Source: Gammaproteobacteria bacterium (lineage in GTDB: Bacteria; Pseudomonadota; Gammaproteobacteria; Pseudomonadales; Azotimanducaceae). Taken from it: DNA of 64,000 bases. Made by a program: the position numbers and the translations under genes. Below are positions 18,704 through 28,713 of the stretch, one piece after another. The stretch is from positions 31,632-95,631 of the forward strand of contig SYFY01000191.1 of the NCBI GenBank assembly GCA_005799745.1, in the 5' to 3' direction. Each line of letters opens with the position of its first letter. Position 1 is the stretch's first letter. The notes beneath the pieces were generated by a model. It worked only from the letters and a program-made list of their open reading frames with translations. It did not search any database and was not told the DNA's origin.

Positions 18704-19303
18704 TCAGATAGCGAGCACCATCGCGACGACAAATAAGCCGAAAACGACCGCCCAGACCTTCCACTGATCGTTGTTTGCCGGAGCGGCCTCTGCTGCTACC
18801 GCGGTTTTTTCCGGCTCTGAATCGTCCTGTGAACTTACGTCGGCTACAGAGTCGGCCTCAGATTGTCCAACTTCCGCTCTGAATGCAGTGAAGAACTCAT
18901 CCGCGATCTTACGGGTAGCCGCATCGATGAGCCGAGATCCTACCTGGGCGAGTTTGCCACCGATGGACGCTTCGACTTGATAGGTAAGCAAGGTCTGACC
19001 TTCCGAAACGGCTTCGATGCGCACCTTGGCCCCCCCTTTCCCAAATCCTGCCGGACCACCTTTGACTTGACCATCGATGCGGTAACCCGTCGGAGGATCG
19101 ACGTCAGCCAGCTCCAATAGCACATCAAAGGTCGCGCTGACCGGACCGACTTTCGCCTTCACCTTGGCGCTGAAGTGAGTGTCGTCAGTTTTCTCCATTG
19201 ACTGGCAGCCCGGAATGCACCGGGCGAGTACCGCTGGATCGTTAAGCGCCTGCCAAACTGCTGCCTGCGTTGCCGGTATCCGGTATTCCCCCTGCTGGTC
19301 CAA
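18704..19303 (-). CDS. CoxG-like SRPBCC protein
   Basis: 199 residues starting at a TTG (19303) with GGAG 10 bases upstream. The first 150 residues are the CoxG/SRPBCC domain (VWQALNDPAVLARCIPGC, the classic start), followed by an acidic Ser/Asp/Ala-rich linker and a C-terminal membrane segment (VWAVVFGLFVVAMVLAI). CoxG proteins help anchor CO dehydrogenase to the membrane in carboxydotrophs, and this protein probably tethers the cox-like enzyme. It is the first gene of the operon, about 140 bases before coxS. Confidence 0.88.
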   Translation of the reverse strand: MDQQGEYRIPATQAAVWQALNDPAVLARCIPGCQSMEKTDDTHFSAKVKAKVGPVSATFDVLLELADVDPPTGYRIDGQVKGGPAGFGKGGAKVRIEAVSEGQTLLTYQVEASIGGKLAQVGSRLIDAATRKIADEFFTAFRAEVGQSEADSVADVSSQDDSEPEKTAVAAEAAPANNDQWKVWAVVFGLFVVAMVLAI

Positions 19304-19651
19304 TTCGACATGACTCCGCTGTTAGATGATTGACGATATTGCGCGGTCAAAGCCCACAAATTGCAACCTGAACGACTCCCCCACGAGGACACACCTCGTG
19401 AAATCTCCTCCACTTCCTCCGACAAACAGCTACTTACGTAGTCTTCTTGCGCACCACCTCACAACCACCTGCAAAAAAGCTCCGGATTTAATGTAAATCG
19501 AGTTGCCCTCATTCAAACGTTGGGTAGACAATACTGCCGGGTTTTTACCCAGTGATTGCGGCAGCCCCGCCAAAAGCCAAGTACGGTGAATGGCGAGGGA
19601 TACATCCAAAATCCTCCGGAAAAGTTCCGGGGACTCTTCGAGACAGGTGAA
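19304..19651. other. Divergent intergenic region between the cox-like operon and the MarR gene
   Basis: 348 bases without a supported gene. It must hold the promoters of both divergent units. The only clear structure is the CCGGAA palindrome at 19616-19630. Confidence 0.6.
19616..19630. promoter_or_regulatory. Palindromic operator candidate
   Basis: CCGGAA, a 3-base spacer AAG, and TTCCGG form a perfect inverted repeat, 21 bases upstream of the MarR start. This is where an autoregulatory MarR site would be expected. Confidence 0.45.
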
Positions 19652-20161
19652 ATGGACAACCAGACTTCCCAATCGTCAGTGAACACAGCAGTACAGGATG
19701 CTCCTCAGGAGCTGCTCATGCGCGACCTGCTGCGCGCTTACTATTGGATGGACGAGAGCCTGCAGAACGGCCTGGAACGCGCCGGTTATGTACCCCGTAC
19801 GCGCACCCAGACCATGATCCTCATCAATGTTGCTAACGGCGTAGCTCGAGCCGCGGAATTGGCCCGAGTTCTCGGTGTCAGCCGCCAGGCCATCCAGCAG
19901 CAGATCAACGATCTGGAGCAGGACGACATCGTCACCCAGATTCCCGATCCGAACGACAAACGCGCCAATCGAATCGTTTTCAGCGAACGTGGCGCAAGGT
20001 TGATCCAAACGGCAATGGGCACCCTCCGCGAAGCCGAACAGGTTCTGGCTATGCGCGTGGGTTATGACGCCCTAGAGTCGTTGCGCCGCTCCCTCTCGAT
20101 GGACTGGGGACGTATCGTCGGTGACAAGCGCGCTCCGGGCCGGAAGCGTTCCGTCGGCTGA
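19652..20161 (+). CDS. MarR family transcriptional regulator
   Basis: 169 residues from the ATG at 19652; the frame from 19556 has no good start site. The winged helix-turn-helix is at ARAAELARVLGVSRQAIQQQ, followed by the wing region DIVTQIPDPNDKRANRIVF, a typical MarR D-x-R-D-x-R-like stretch (here DPNDKRANR). It is divergent from the molybdenum hydroxylase operon and upstream of a DUF2141/carotenoid oxygenase unit, so it may control either. A palindrome just upstream of its start suggests autoregulation. Confidence 0.88.
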   Translation: MDNQTSQSSVNTAVQDAPQELLMRDLLRAYYWMDESLQNGLERAGYVPRTRTQTMILINVANGVARAAELARVLGVSRQAIQQQINDLEQDDIVTQIPDPNDKRANRIVFSERGARLIQTAMGTLREAEQVLAMRVGYDALESLRRSLSMDWGRIVGDKRAPGRKRSVG

Positions 20162-20287
20162 AGTTCAGATTGTGGGGATCACGCCGGCACGATTCCGTCG
20201 GCGTATTCCCCGGTTCATCGCGAGTTTGTGGCGACCACAAAGCCCACTCCACTAGGCTCTGCGCCATCGAGACTATCTGGAGCTGAC

Positions 20288-20731
20288 ATGCGTACCCCCG
20301 TTGTTTCCCGCCTGTACCCGGCACTGCTCGTACTCGCGTTACTGATCGCGTTCTGCACCAACCGTGCGCGCGCCGATGAACTGAATATCGTCTTTGAAGG
20401 TATCCAAACGGCCGATGGCAAACTCATGGTGATGGTTGGTGATGCCGCCGCCTTTGATAACAAAGGTCCTGCCGCAGCGCAGCTGGTGTTACCCGCGCGT
20501 ATCGGCAATGTGGCCTTCTCAATCGATGCACTGCCGGCCGGCGATTACGCGGTGCGTGTGATGCACGACGTCAATGGCAATGGCGAACTCGACAGCAATA
20601 TGGTCGGCATGCCCAAAGAGCCCTGGGGTATGTCCAACAACGCCCGCGGCAACTTCGGACCACCGAAGTTTGAAGATGCTAAATTCACCTTGAATGGCAG
20701 CGCCAAACTCACGATTCGCGTGGAGAAATAA
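20288..20731 (+). CDS. Secreted DUF2141 family protein
   Basis: 147 residues from the ATG at 20288. It begins with a signal peptide (LYPALLVLALLIAFC, cleavage after ARA near residue 30). The mature domain matches DUF2141: ADGKLMVMVGD, LPAGDYAVRVMHDVNGNGELD and GMPKEPWGMSNN. The function of this domain is unknown; it is a small periplasmic beta-sandwich. It ends 1 base before the GTG start of the carotenoid oxygenase gene, in the same operon. Confidence 0.88.
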   Translation: MRTPVVSRLYPALLVLALLIAFCTNRARADELNIVFEGIQTADGKLMVMVGDAAAFDNKGPAAAQLVLPARIGNVAFSIDALPAGDYAVRVMHDVNGNGELDSNMVGMPKEPWGMSNNARGNFGPPKFEDAKFTLNGSAKLTIRVEK

Positions 20732-20732
20732 C

Positions 20733-22247
20733 GTGGCCGCGCGACGTGATTTCCTGAAGCTCTCGGTCGCCGCTACGCTGCTGTCTCAACTGCCCCACGC
20801 CTTCGCTCAGGTCCGCGACGAATGGGCGCAGGGGTTCGACGACGCACTCAAGCTGGAAGGTTGGTTCAAAGCCTTTCGTACCGCATAGCAGGACCGCTTT
20901 GAATCCGCCGCGGTCGTCTCCGGTAAGTGACCCGTAGGTCTAACGGGAACACTCTATCGCAACGGCCCTGCCAAACATGAAATCGCCGGATTCCGTTATC
21001 GTCACTGGTTCGATGGCGACGGCATGTTGCAGGCCTGGCGCATGTTTCCGGACGGTGTGCGACATCAAGGTCGGATGATCCAGACCAAAAAACTCGCTGC
21101 CGAAACCGCTGCGGGGCGAGCCCTCTATCCCGGCTTCGGAAGCGTGCCACCGAATCCCGCACCCGTATCCAGCGCCGACCTCGTCAACGTTGCTAACATT
21201 TCCGTTCTGACGCATCACGGCAAACTTCTGGCGCTGCGGGAAGCGGGTTCGCCATGGGACATGGACGCGAACGATCTATCGACGCGCGGGATCTATTCCT
21301 TTGGGTCGGACGCTGAGGGTGTGCCCTTCTCCGCACATCCGCGCATTGAGCCCGACGGCACGCTCTGGAACTTCGGTTATGTCTCCGGAGCCGGGTTGAT
21401 CGCGCTTTGGCACATCGACGCTTCTGGAAAACTGGTCAAGATGGGCGCAGTACCGGTTTCGCCGATGACCATGCCCCACGATTTCATCGTCACTGCAAAA
21501 CACCTCGTGATACTGCTGCCACCCTTTCACTTCAAACCGAAAGGTGGAATGACCAACTTCCTGGACGGTCACATCTGGGAACCGGATCAACCCACTCGCG
21601 TGATGGTGGTCAACAAGAACGACTTCTCAAAAGTGCGCTGGTTCGAGTTGCCCGCGCAGTGGGTGTTCCACTATGGCAATGGTTGGGAAGACGGTGACGT
21701 CATTCACTTCGATGCGGCACGTGCGCCGGATCCCCTCTCGATGATCGACAGCTTTCGTGAAGTGATGCGTGGTCAACGTGGCAAGTCCAGCGCCAGCCAC
21801 CACTATCGCTACTGCATTGACCTCGCGCGAGGCACTGCCAACGAAGTACCGATGTTCGGGCCAGGGTTCGACAGTGAGTTTCCGGTGATTGATCCACGCA
21901 TCAGTACATTGCGAAATCGGCGCCTGGTGTTTCTCTGTGCGTCTATGGACCAACCCGCTCCTCATCCACTGCTGAACGGCGTCGCCGTTTGGGAAGATGG
22001 AGGGGATCGCCTCACTACGTTCCGATACGCGGATCATGTGATGCCAGAAGAGCACTTGTTCGTCGCAGCGCCCGGAAGCGCGCCAGAAGAAGATGGTTGA
22101 GTAGTCGGTAGCGCTCTCGATACCCGCGCGGATCGCATGCTGCTGAACGTTTTTGACGTTTGTGCCATCGACGCCGGCCCCGTTGCCACCGCGACGTTAC
22201 CGTACGCGCTGCCCCTCGGGTTACACGGACGCTTTGTCGCCAGCTGA
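20733..22247 (+). pseudogene. Tat-exported carotenoid oxygenase (RPE65/CCD family) with three in-frame stops
   Basis: The frame starts at GTG 20733 (GGAGA upstream) with a twin-arginine signal (ARRDFLKLSVAATLL). It is broken by TAG (20886-20888), TGA (20928-20930) and TGA (22098-22100), but has no frameshift. All landmarks remain: TLYRNGPAKHE, HWFDGDGML, and four candidate iron-binding His in FSAHPRIEPDG, MPHDFI, WVFHYGNGW and LGLHGRF. The last His lies after the third stop. Both TGA codons fall where Trp fits (GKWPVGL and EDGWVVG if restored), and the TAG fits CAG. The family cleaves carotenoid or stilbene-like double bases with O2. The final TGA overlaps the next ATG (TGATG). Confidence 0.85.
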
Positions 22248-23277
22248 TGGTCTATTCAGGAACCAAGCAGTGGAAACAGGTTGCAGCCGGCTATCTACTA
22301 ACAGCAACCTTCTGCTTTGCCATCGCGGTACTGCTCTCGCTCATGGGCATGTCATACTCGTTCAACGCCTCGCTCATCATCTCTTTGTGTATCGGGTTAT
22401 CGATCAATACGGCCTTCGTGCTCTTGTCAGACCGGCTGAACACGTGGGAGTCGTGGTATCTCGGGCCAATCATCATATCCATGGTCGGCCTCGGCGTCGG
22501 GTTGATCATCGCCGGTCTCATCATCCTGCGTGATCCGTGGTTCTTCTTCTCGAGTGATTATTCAAGTCTCATCGCTGGTGTTTTCTTCGGCATTGTTGGC
22601 TTTCTGATCTTCAGCACCCGGGAACAACTGCTGAAGGCACAGACACAACTGGCAGAAGCGGAAACCAGCCGTCTCGCGTAAGAACGACGACTGCTAGAAA
22701 CAGAGTTGCGACTGCTACAAGCCCAGATTGAACCTCACTTCTTGTTCAACACCTTAAGCAATGTCCAGAGCCTCATTCATACCAATGCCGATGCGGCCGA
22801 GTCGATGCTCCAGAACCTCTCTCGTCTGCTGCGGGCATCCCTCCGGCGGACTCGCGGAGAGTCGCCAGCCTCGCTGAAGAGCTCGATATCGTGACGGCGT
22901 GCCTCAATATCCAGAAGGTACGTATGGGTGAACGCTTGCAGATTTACATCGACGTCCCGGAATCACTCCGCTCGTTTGCTCTTCCACCATTGTTGTTGCA
23001 GCCGCTCGTGGAAAACGCCTTGGTACACGGTCTCGATCCCAAACTCGAAGGTGGCCGTATTGACGTCGATGCACGATCCATGGGTGATTTCGTTCTGATT
23101 CGTGTCGCGGACACGGGACGCGGTTTTGGTTGGACGCAACAGGGCAACGGTGTTGGACTACGCAACGTGAGAGAACAATTGGCCGAGCTCTACGGCAATC
23201 AGGCAGAACTGAACCTCTTCGAAAACCCCGGCGGTGGTGTCACCGCAGAATTGAAGCTGCCAGAGCCAAAGGCATGA
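22247..23277 (+). pseudogene. LytS-type sensor histidine kinase with an in-frame TAA and a 1-bp deletion
   Basis: Starts at ATG 22247, overlapping the oxygenase stop. Four membrane segments (about residues 10-130: AAGYLLTATFCFAIAVLL and on) are followed by a coiled coil. A TAA at 22679-22681 interrupts it; in the same frame comes the His-kinase box QIEPHFLFNTLSNVQSLI. Near 22865 a one-base loss shifts the frame to SLAEELDIVTACLNIQ, continuing through the ATPase domain with GNGVGLRNVREQLAELYG to 23277. The product would sense a signal and phosphorylate the LytTR regulator that overlaps its end (ATGA). Two separate lesions make loss of function likely. Confidence 0.85.
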
Positions 23278-24020
23278 CCACTGCGATCATCGCTGATGAC
23301 GAAGTGCTTCTCGCAGGTCACCTGCAATCACGTCTCGAGTAGCTCTGGCCAGAACTCGAAATCGCAGGTGTGGCCTTCAACGGCGTCGAAGCTCTGGCAC
23401 TCATCGCGCGCACCACACCCGACATCGCGTTTCTCGATATCCGCATGCCGGGTCTGACGGGTCTCGAAGTCGCACGCTCCGTGCCACCCGGAACACGGGT
23501 CGTGTTCGTCACCGCCTACGACCAATATGCGGTAGACGCCTTAACCACGTCAGCCACGGACTATCTGCTCAAACCCGTGGATGACGAACGACTGCAATCG
23601 TGTGTACAGCGACTGCGTAGTCTGCCGCCACCTGCTCATCAGAATCTTGCGACATTGCTCGATCAACTCGTAGCGCACAAGCAGCCCCCGCCACAACGAT
23701 TGCAATGGTTGCGTGTCGGTCATGGTGAAACCACGCGGCTCGTCTCCATTGACGAAGTGCTCTATTTCCAGAGCGACAGCAAATACACCACGGTGGTCAC
23801 CGCAGACCGGGAGCAGGTGGTGCGACTGTCCATCAAGGAACTCGAAGACCAGCTCGATCCGGAGCACTTCTGGCGCGTCCACCGCAGTGCCATCGTCAAT
23901 GCGCGTGCTATCGATGAGGCCAAACGTGATCTGCGTGGTCGTTATGTGTTGAAAATTCGGGGCCGCAAGGAAGAACTGCGTACCAGCGAGGCTTACGCCC
24001 ATCTCTTCAGGCACATGTAG
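23274..24020 (+). pseudogene. LytTR family response regulator with an in-frame TAG
   Basis: From ATG 23274 the frame reads MTTAIIADDEVLLAGHLQSR and meets TAG at 23340-23342, then continues LWPELEIAGVAF. The receiver domain has the phospho-acceptor Asp in IAFLDIRMPG and Lys in DYLLKPVDD. A LytTR DNA-binding domain follows (about residues 145-245: VSIDEVLYFQSDSKYTTVV, FWRVHRSAIVN). The stop fits an original CAG (Gln). Full length would be 248 codons. The part after the stop has an in-frame ATG at 23370 that would lose the first receiver strand, so no functional receiver seems likely from it. Confidence 0.85.
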
Positions 24021-24076
24021 CGGATAGGTCTCTCGATGGTTTAACGTCGACGGCCCGATCCAGAAGTACCTCGCCG

Positions 24077-25606
24077 ATGCAAACTCCAGCGACCGAACCT
24101 GCCAACGCCATAGTCGTGCTGCTCGACAGCCTGAACCGACACCTGATCGGCGCTTTCGGTGGCACGGAATTCGAAACGCCAAACCTCGACCGGTTCGCAC
24201 GTTCGGCGATGTGTTTCGATAATCACTTCGTGGGGTCGCTGCCGTGTATGCCCGCACGTCACGACATCCTCGTCGGCGCTCTGGATTTTCTATGGCGGCC
24301 GTGGGGCTCCATCGAACTGTGGGAAGAAGCCATCACAGTGCCGCTGCGCAAAGCGGGTGTGACAACGATGTTGGTTTCTGATCACCCGCACCTCTTCGAA
24401 GTGGGTGGCGAGAATTACCACACCGAGTTTCGGGGTTGGGAATATCTGCGCGGCCACGAGAACGATCCGTGGAAAACCCGTGCTGATCCGAGTTGGGCCG
24501 GTGCACCTGCTCTGCCTGCGCAGGCGTCACGCGGTCAGTACTACCATGACAACCGCTCCTGGTTTCGTGACGAGATGGATTTCCCCGGACCCCGCACCAT
24601 GCACACGGCGGCGACGTGGCTCGACCACAACGCCAACGCACACAAACAATTCATGTTGTTCATCGATGAGTTCGATCCCCACGAACCCTTCGACACACCG
24701 GATCCATGGGCGAACAAATACGACCCCGACTGGACCGACGAGCTCATCATCTGGCCACCTTACAGTGTCGGGACTGTCGAACGTGGCATCCTGAGTGAAC
24801 GCCAGGCGCGACACATCAGGGCCAACTACGGCAGCAAGCTCTCGATGATCGATCACTGGTTTGGTCGACTGCTCGATTCCATTGATCGCAATGGTCTCAC
24901 CGACAACACGACGGTGATCGTCTGTACAGATCATGGCCACTACCTCGGTGAACGGGACATTTTTGGTAAACCCGGCGTGCCACATTTTGAAGCGCTTGGC
25001 CATACACCACTCATGATCCGGATGCCCGGCGCAACACCGGGACGAACCCACGCACTCACCACCAATGTGGACATCAACGCAACGCTCTACGCGCTTTTTG
25101 GCCTTGCGCCAAAACACGTCAATCACGGTAAATCCTTGTTGCCACTGCTGACAAAGGAACAAACACAAGTCCGTGAATGGGCGTTAGCTGGTGTGTGGGG
25201 GAAATGGGTTCACATCCACGACGGTCGTCACAAGTACGCCCATGGACCAGCGAGTGCCGACAACATGCCGCTGTCCATGTGGTCAAATCGTTGGTCGACG
25301 ATGCCGATCGTTCCAGAACATACCTTCGAACTGCCGAAACCAGATCGTCGCGCCTTCCTGGATTTCATGCCTGGCTCTGAGGTACCCGTTATCCGTCAAC
25401 CGTTTGCAGCGGGTGATCCCCTCCCCTTCTGGGCACTTGGCCACAAACCGAACCAGCACCACCTCTATGACTTGAACAATGATCCGGATGAGGGAGAAAA
25501 CCGGTGTGGCGATGCACAGGAAGCGCGCATGATCGAGTGTCTGCAGGCCGCGCTCAAATCGATTCACGCGCCTGACGAGCAGCTCAAGCGGCTCGGCATC
25601 AGCTGA
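24077..25606 (+). CDS. Sulfatase (formylglycine-dependent, S1 type)
   Basis: 509 residues, normal for the family. The catalytic motif C-x-P-x-R is C57-MPA-R61 (GSLPCMPARHDI), in which Cys is converted to formylglycine by a maturation enzyme not present in this window. Metal-binding Asp is seen in VLLDSLN, and CTDHGHYLGERDIFGK is the second metal-binding region. There is no signal peptide, so it acts in the cytoplasm. It hydrolyses a sulfate or related ester. It lies 56 bases after the broken regulator gene and 19 bases before the SDR. Confidence 0.93.
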   Translation: MQTPATEPANAIVVLLDSLNRHLIGAFGGTEFETPNLDRFARSAMCFDNHFVGSLPCMPARHDILVGALDFLWRPWGSIELWEEAITVPLRKAGVTTMLVSDHPHLFEVGGENYHTEFRGWEYLRGHENDPWKTRADPSWAGAPALPAQASRGQYYHDNRSWFRDEMDFPGPRTMHTAATWLDHNANAHKQFMLFIDEFDPHEPFDTPDPWANKYDPDWTDELIIWPPYSVGTVERGILSERQARHIRANYGSKLSMIDHWFGRLLDSIDRNGLTDNTTVIVCTDHGHYLGERDIFGKPGVPHFEALGHTPLMIRMPGATPGRTHALTTNVDINATLYALFGLAPKHVNHGKSLLPLLTKEQTQVREWALAGVWGKWVHIHDGRHKYAHGPASADNMPLSMWSNRWSTMPIVPEHTFELPKPDRRAFLDFMPGSEVPVIRQPFAAGDPLPFWALGHKPNQHHLYDLNNDPDEGENRCGDAQEARMIECLQAALKSIHAPDEQLKRLGIS

Positions 25607-25625
25607 CATTCACAAGAGAGGTTCT

Positions 25626-26582
25626 ATGGCACAGTCCTTCGACGCAACATCTACCACGGACGAAGTTCTCGACGGTGTTGATCTCCACGGAAGACGTATT
25701 CTCGTCACCGGTGCATCTGCTGGGCTTGGTGTGGAGACCTGTCGCGCGCTCGCAGCACACGGCGCCGACGTCGTCGGCCTGGTGCGTGATATCAACAAAG
25801 GAAAACGAGCAACGGCGAATGTCACCGTCACGGCAAAGGCGAACGGTGGATCCTTTGAAATGGTTCAAGGGGATCTTGCAGATCTACGCAGTTTGCGCCG
25901 CTGCAGTGATCAGCTTCTCGCTGCCAACAACCCACTCGACGCGATCATTGCCAACGCAGGTGTGATGGCCTGTCCTGAAGGCAAAACCGCAGACGGCTTC
26001 GAAACTCAATTCGGGACCAATCACCTCGGCCACTTTGTGCTGATCAATCGGCTGGCTCCGTTGCTGCGTTCAGGCGGCCGCGTGGTGAATCTCTCCTCTG
26101 CCGGACATCGATTTGCCGACGTTGATCTTGATGACCCGTTTTTCCAGAAGTCGTCCTACGACCCCTTTGTGGGTTACGGCCGGAGCAAGACGGCCAACAT
26201 TCTTTTTTCTGTCGCGCTGGATCGAAGGCTGAAATCCCGTGGTATTCGAGTTAATGCGGTACATCCCGGCGTGATTCAGACCGAACTTGGACGGCACATG
26301 ACGCCGGAAATGATCGCGCGGATCACCAGTGGTGCCGGCACGACATCAGCCCTTGTCTTCAAGACGGTTCCACAAGGTGCTGCCACGTCCGTGTGGTCAG
26401 GTTTTCGCGCGACGGCTGATGAGGTCGGTGGTCGATTCTGTGAAGACTGCCATGTTGCTGAAGTGACCAACGATCCCATGACCCGTTCGGGCGTGCGCGC
26501 CTATGCCCTTGATCCTGATCGTGCTGAAGGACTCTGGTCGCTGAGTGAATCTCTGGTGAAGGAAACGTTTCGACATGCCTGA
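25626..26582 (+). CDS. Short-chain dehydrogenase (retinol dehydrogenase-like SDR)
   Basis: 318 residues starting at ATG 25626 after AGAGAGG. It has the cofactor motif VTGASAGLGVET, NAGVMACPEG, VNLSSAGHRF and the catalytic YGRSKTAN (Tyr-x-x-x-Lys, YGRSK). These features fit the WW-oxidoreductase/retinol dehydrogenase-like group of SDRs. It would oxidise or reduce a lipophilic alcohol. The end overlaps the start of the interrupted acyl-CoA dehydrogenase by 8 bases, so the genes form one operon with the sulfatase. Confidence 0.9.
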   Translation: MAQSFDATSTTDEVLDGVDLHGRRILVTGASAGLGVETCRALAAHGADVVGLVRDINKGKRATANVTVTAKANGGSFEMVQGDLADLRSLRRCSDQLLAANNPLDAIIANAGVMACPEGKTADGFETQFGTNHLGHFVLINRLAPLLRSGGRVVNLSSAGHRFADVDLDDPFFQKSSYDPFVGYGRSKTANILFSVALDRRLKSRGIRVNAVHPGVIQTELGRHMTPEMIARITSGAGTTSALVFKTVPQGAATSVWSGFRATADEVGGRFCEDCHVAEVTNDPMTRSGVRAYALDPDRAEGLWSLSESLVKETFRHA

Positions 26583-27687
26583 ACACGCGGGTGAACATCC
26601 TGTCCCGGATCGGCACGGTGACAACCTCTACACCACCGATCCCCTCTTTGGCCGGCTGCTCAAGCTCTATCTGCCGGGCCCCCTGTTCGCGCACCTGGAA
26701 CCACATCTCGAACGGATGGGTGAACTTGCTGGAGGTGTGCTCGATCAGCTCGCACTGATCGCGGACAAGAACCCGCCAGCGCTCGAACATCGCGCCCGGA
26801 CAGGCATTGATCAGTAGCAGATCAACAAACATCTCGCTTATGTGGAGATGGAACGCATCGCCTTTTCCGAGTATGGCCTCGCGGCGATGTCACATCGGCC
26901 AGGCGTGCTGGACTGGCCGGACGTGATGCCGCCTCTGGTGAAGTACGCGTTGACCTATCTCTTTGTGCAGGCGGAGTTTGGGCTGTGTTGTCCACTTTCC
27001 ATGACGGATTCGTTAATCCGTACGCTGCGCAAGTTCGGCAGTTCGGCATTGATCAAACGATACATGCCGGCGCTCACCACCCAGGATTTTGATGAGCTCT
27101 GGCGAGGCGCCATGTTCATGACCGAACAAGGGACCGGGTCCGACGTTTCAGCAACCAGCGTTCGTGCAGAACCTCGAGCTGACGGCAGCTATCGCCTGCA
27201 CGGCGACAAGTGGTTCTGCTCGAATCCCGACGCTGACCTCGCCATGGTGCTCGCACGAATCGATGGCGCACCCTCGGGTATGTCGGGCATTTCCTTGTTT
27301 CTGCTGCCACGACGCTACGAGAGCGGCATCGATAACCGCTACCGCATCATCCGTCTCAAAGAAAAACTCGGCACACGCTCCATGGCGAGTGGCGAGATAC
27401 GTTTCGAAGGTGCAACCGCTTACCTCATCGGTCAGCCCGGGCGCGGCTTTAACATGATGGCCGACATAATCAACAACTCACGTCTGTCCAATGGCATGCG
27501 TGCTGCCGGACTCATGCGTCGGGCGACCACAGATGTGCTCTTTGTGGCTCGTCATCGTCAGGCATTTGGCAAGAGGCTCATCGACTTGCCATTGATGCAG
27601 CGTCAGCTGGTGAAACTCCTGATGCCTACCGAACAGGCAAGGACCATGGTGTTGCAGACCGCGGAAGCACTACGCCGCGCTGAGTGA
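26575..27687 (+). pseudogene. Acyl-CoA dehydrogenase with an in-frame TAG and a missing C-terminal region
   Basis: The frame opens at ATG 26575, is stopped by TAG at 26815-26817 and continues without shift (QINKHLAYVEMERIAF). It has typical acyl-CoA dehydrogenase parts: AMFMTEQGTGSDVSATSV, the FCSNPDADLAMVLAR beta domain and RHRQAFGKRLIDLPLMQ. It ends at 27687 after about 370 codons, so most of the last helical domain, expected to run another 150 residues or so in this large subfamily, is absent. One frame over, SEGISYGEYNSSGLL reads on for 28 codons to 27765, which may be a remnant after another indel. Confidence 0.78.
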
Positions 27688-27796
27688 AGGCATCAGCTAC
27701 GGGGAGTACAACAGCTCAGGCTTGTTGGTCTCGATGACCGGCTTCTTCGAAACACAGGCGTCATAGCTCAATGCATGCAGACAGACACTGATCAAC

Positions 27797-28678
27797 ATGA
27801 ACTTCCTGGCGCAAATTCAGAAAGGCATCGACCTGATTGAGGATCGACTCGATACCGAGATCGACGCCGCTGAAATCGCGCGTGATGCAGGTATCAGCCA
27901 ATGGCACTTCCAGCGTATGTTCAAGGCGCTGACCAACGAGACGCTGAAGACGTATATCCGTTCGCGGCGACTCGCCAACGCACTCGACAAACTGGCTTCG
28001 ACAAATGCGCGGATCATCGATATCGCGTTGGCGAGTGGCTTTGAAAGTCAGGAGAGTTTTACCCGAGCGTTCAACAAGGCCTTCGGTGTAACGCCGGCGT
28101 CCTATCGACGACATCACCAGGCCTTCCCCTTTCTGCGCAAGGTCAGGTTTGATTCGGAGTACCTGCGTCACATCAATCACAACATCTCGCTGCAGCCAGA
28201 GATTTTCGATCGACCGGAGATGAAGCTGATCGGGCTACGGACGCAGTATTTCGGCGTTGATTCAGAGAAGAACAATCTCGCGCAAAAGTTGCCAGGATTG
28301 TGGGACAAATTTCTCGCGAGGCTGGACGAAGTTCAGGAACAGGTCGGCAACCTCTGTTACGGGATCATCCGGCAGACGCCGGCCAACAGCGACGAACTGG
28401 AGTATTTCGCGGTTACTGAGGTTCCGGACTTTCAGCACGTACCTGCAGGCATGACCCAAATGACGTTGCCAGCCACACGTTATGCGAGGTTCACCCACCA
28501 CGGTGAAGTCGACAATCTCGACCGAACCGTCAACTACATCTATTCAAGTTGGCTGGCGGGAACCGGTCTCAGACATACCTGGGCGGCAGACATCGAGTAC
28601 TACGGACCGGAATTCCAGGCGAACTCGCCGGCTTCGCTGATGCATTACGCCATCCCCGTGACTCCGGAGACCCGCTGA
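27797..28678 (+). CDS. AraC family regulator with GyrI-like effector domain
   Basis: 293 residues. The N-terminal two helix-turn-helix AraC DNA-binding domain covers residues 1-105 (ISQWHFQRMFKALTNETLKT, SGFESQESFTRAFNKAFG). A GyrI/Rob-like small-molecule binding domain fills the rest (MKLIGLRTQYFGV, PATRYARFTHHG). This Rob/SoxS-like order, with DNA binding first, is typical of regulators that bind hydrophobic ligands. It follows the broken acyl-CoA dehydrogenase by 109 bases. Its targets are not evident. Confidence 0.92.
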   Translation: MNFLAQIQKGIDLIEDRLDTEIDAAEIARDAGISQWHFQRMFKALTNETLKTYIRSRRLANALDKLASTNARIIDIALASGFESQESFTRAFNKAFGVTPASYRRHHQAFPFLRKVRFDSEYLRHINHNISLQPEIFDRPEMKLIGLRTQYFGVDSEKNNLAQKLPGLWDKFLARLDEVQEQVGNLCYGIIRQTPANSDELEYFAVTEVPDFQHVPAGMTQMTLPATRYARFTHHGEVDNLDRTVNYIYSSWLAGTGLRHTWAADIEYYGPEFQANSPASLMHYAIPVTPETR

Positions 28679-28713
28679 GAACATGCTTTACCCGCGTTCC
28701 GGTCCCTGCAGAT

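Noticed and set aside
20928..22100. Selenocysteine at the TGA codons of the carotenoid oxygenase, since mnmH shows possible selenium use.
   Set aside because: The surrounding sequence fits Trp at both places, no SECIS-type hairpin was seen right after the TGA codons, and the gene has a TAG as well.
20886..26817. Stop-codon reassignment (TAG, TAA or TGA read as an amino acid).
   Set aside because: All three stop codons also end intact genes here, for example TAA at 2467, TAG at the end of the secreted protein gene at 8852 and TGA at 1367. The in-frame stops use all three as well.
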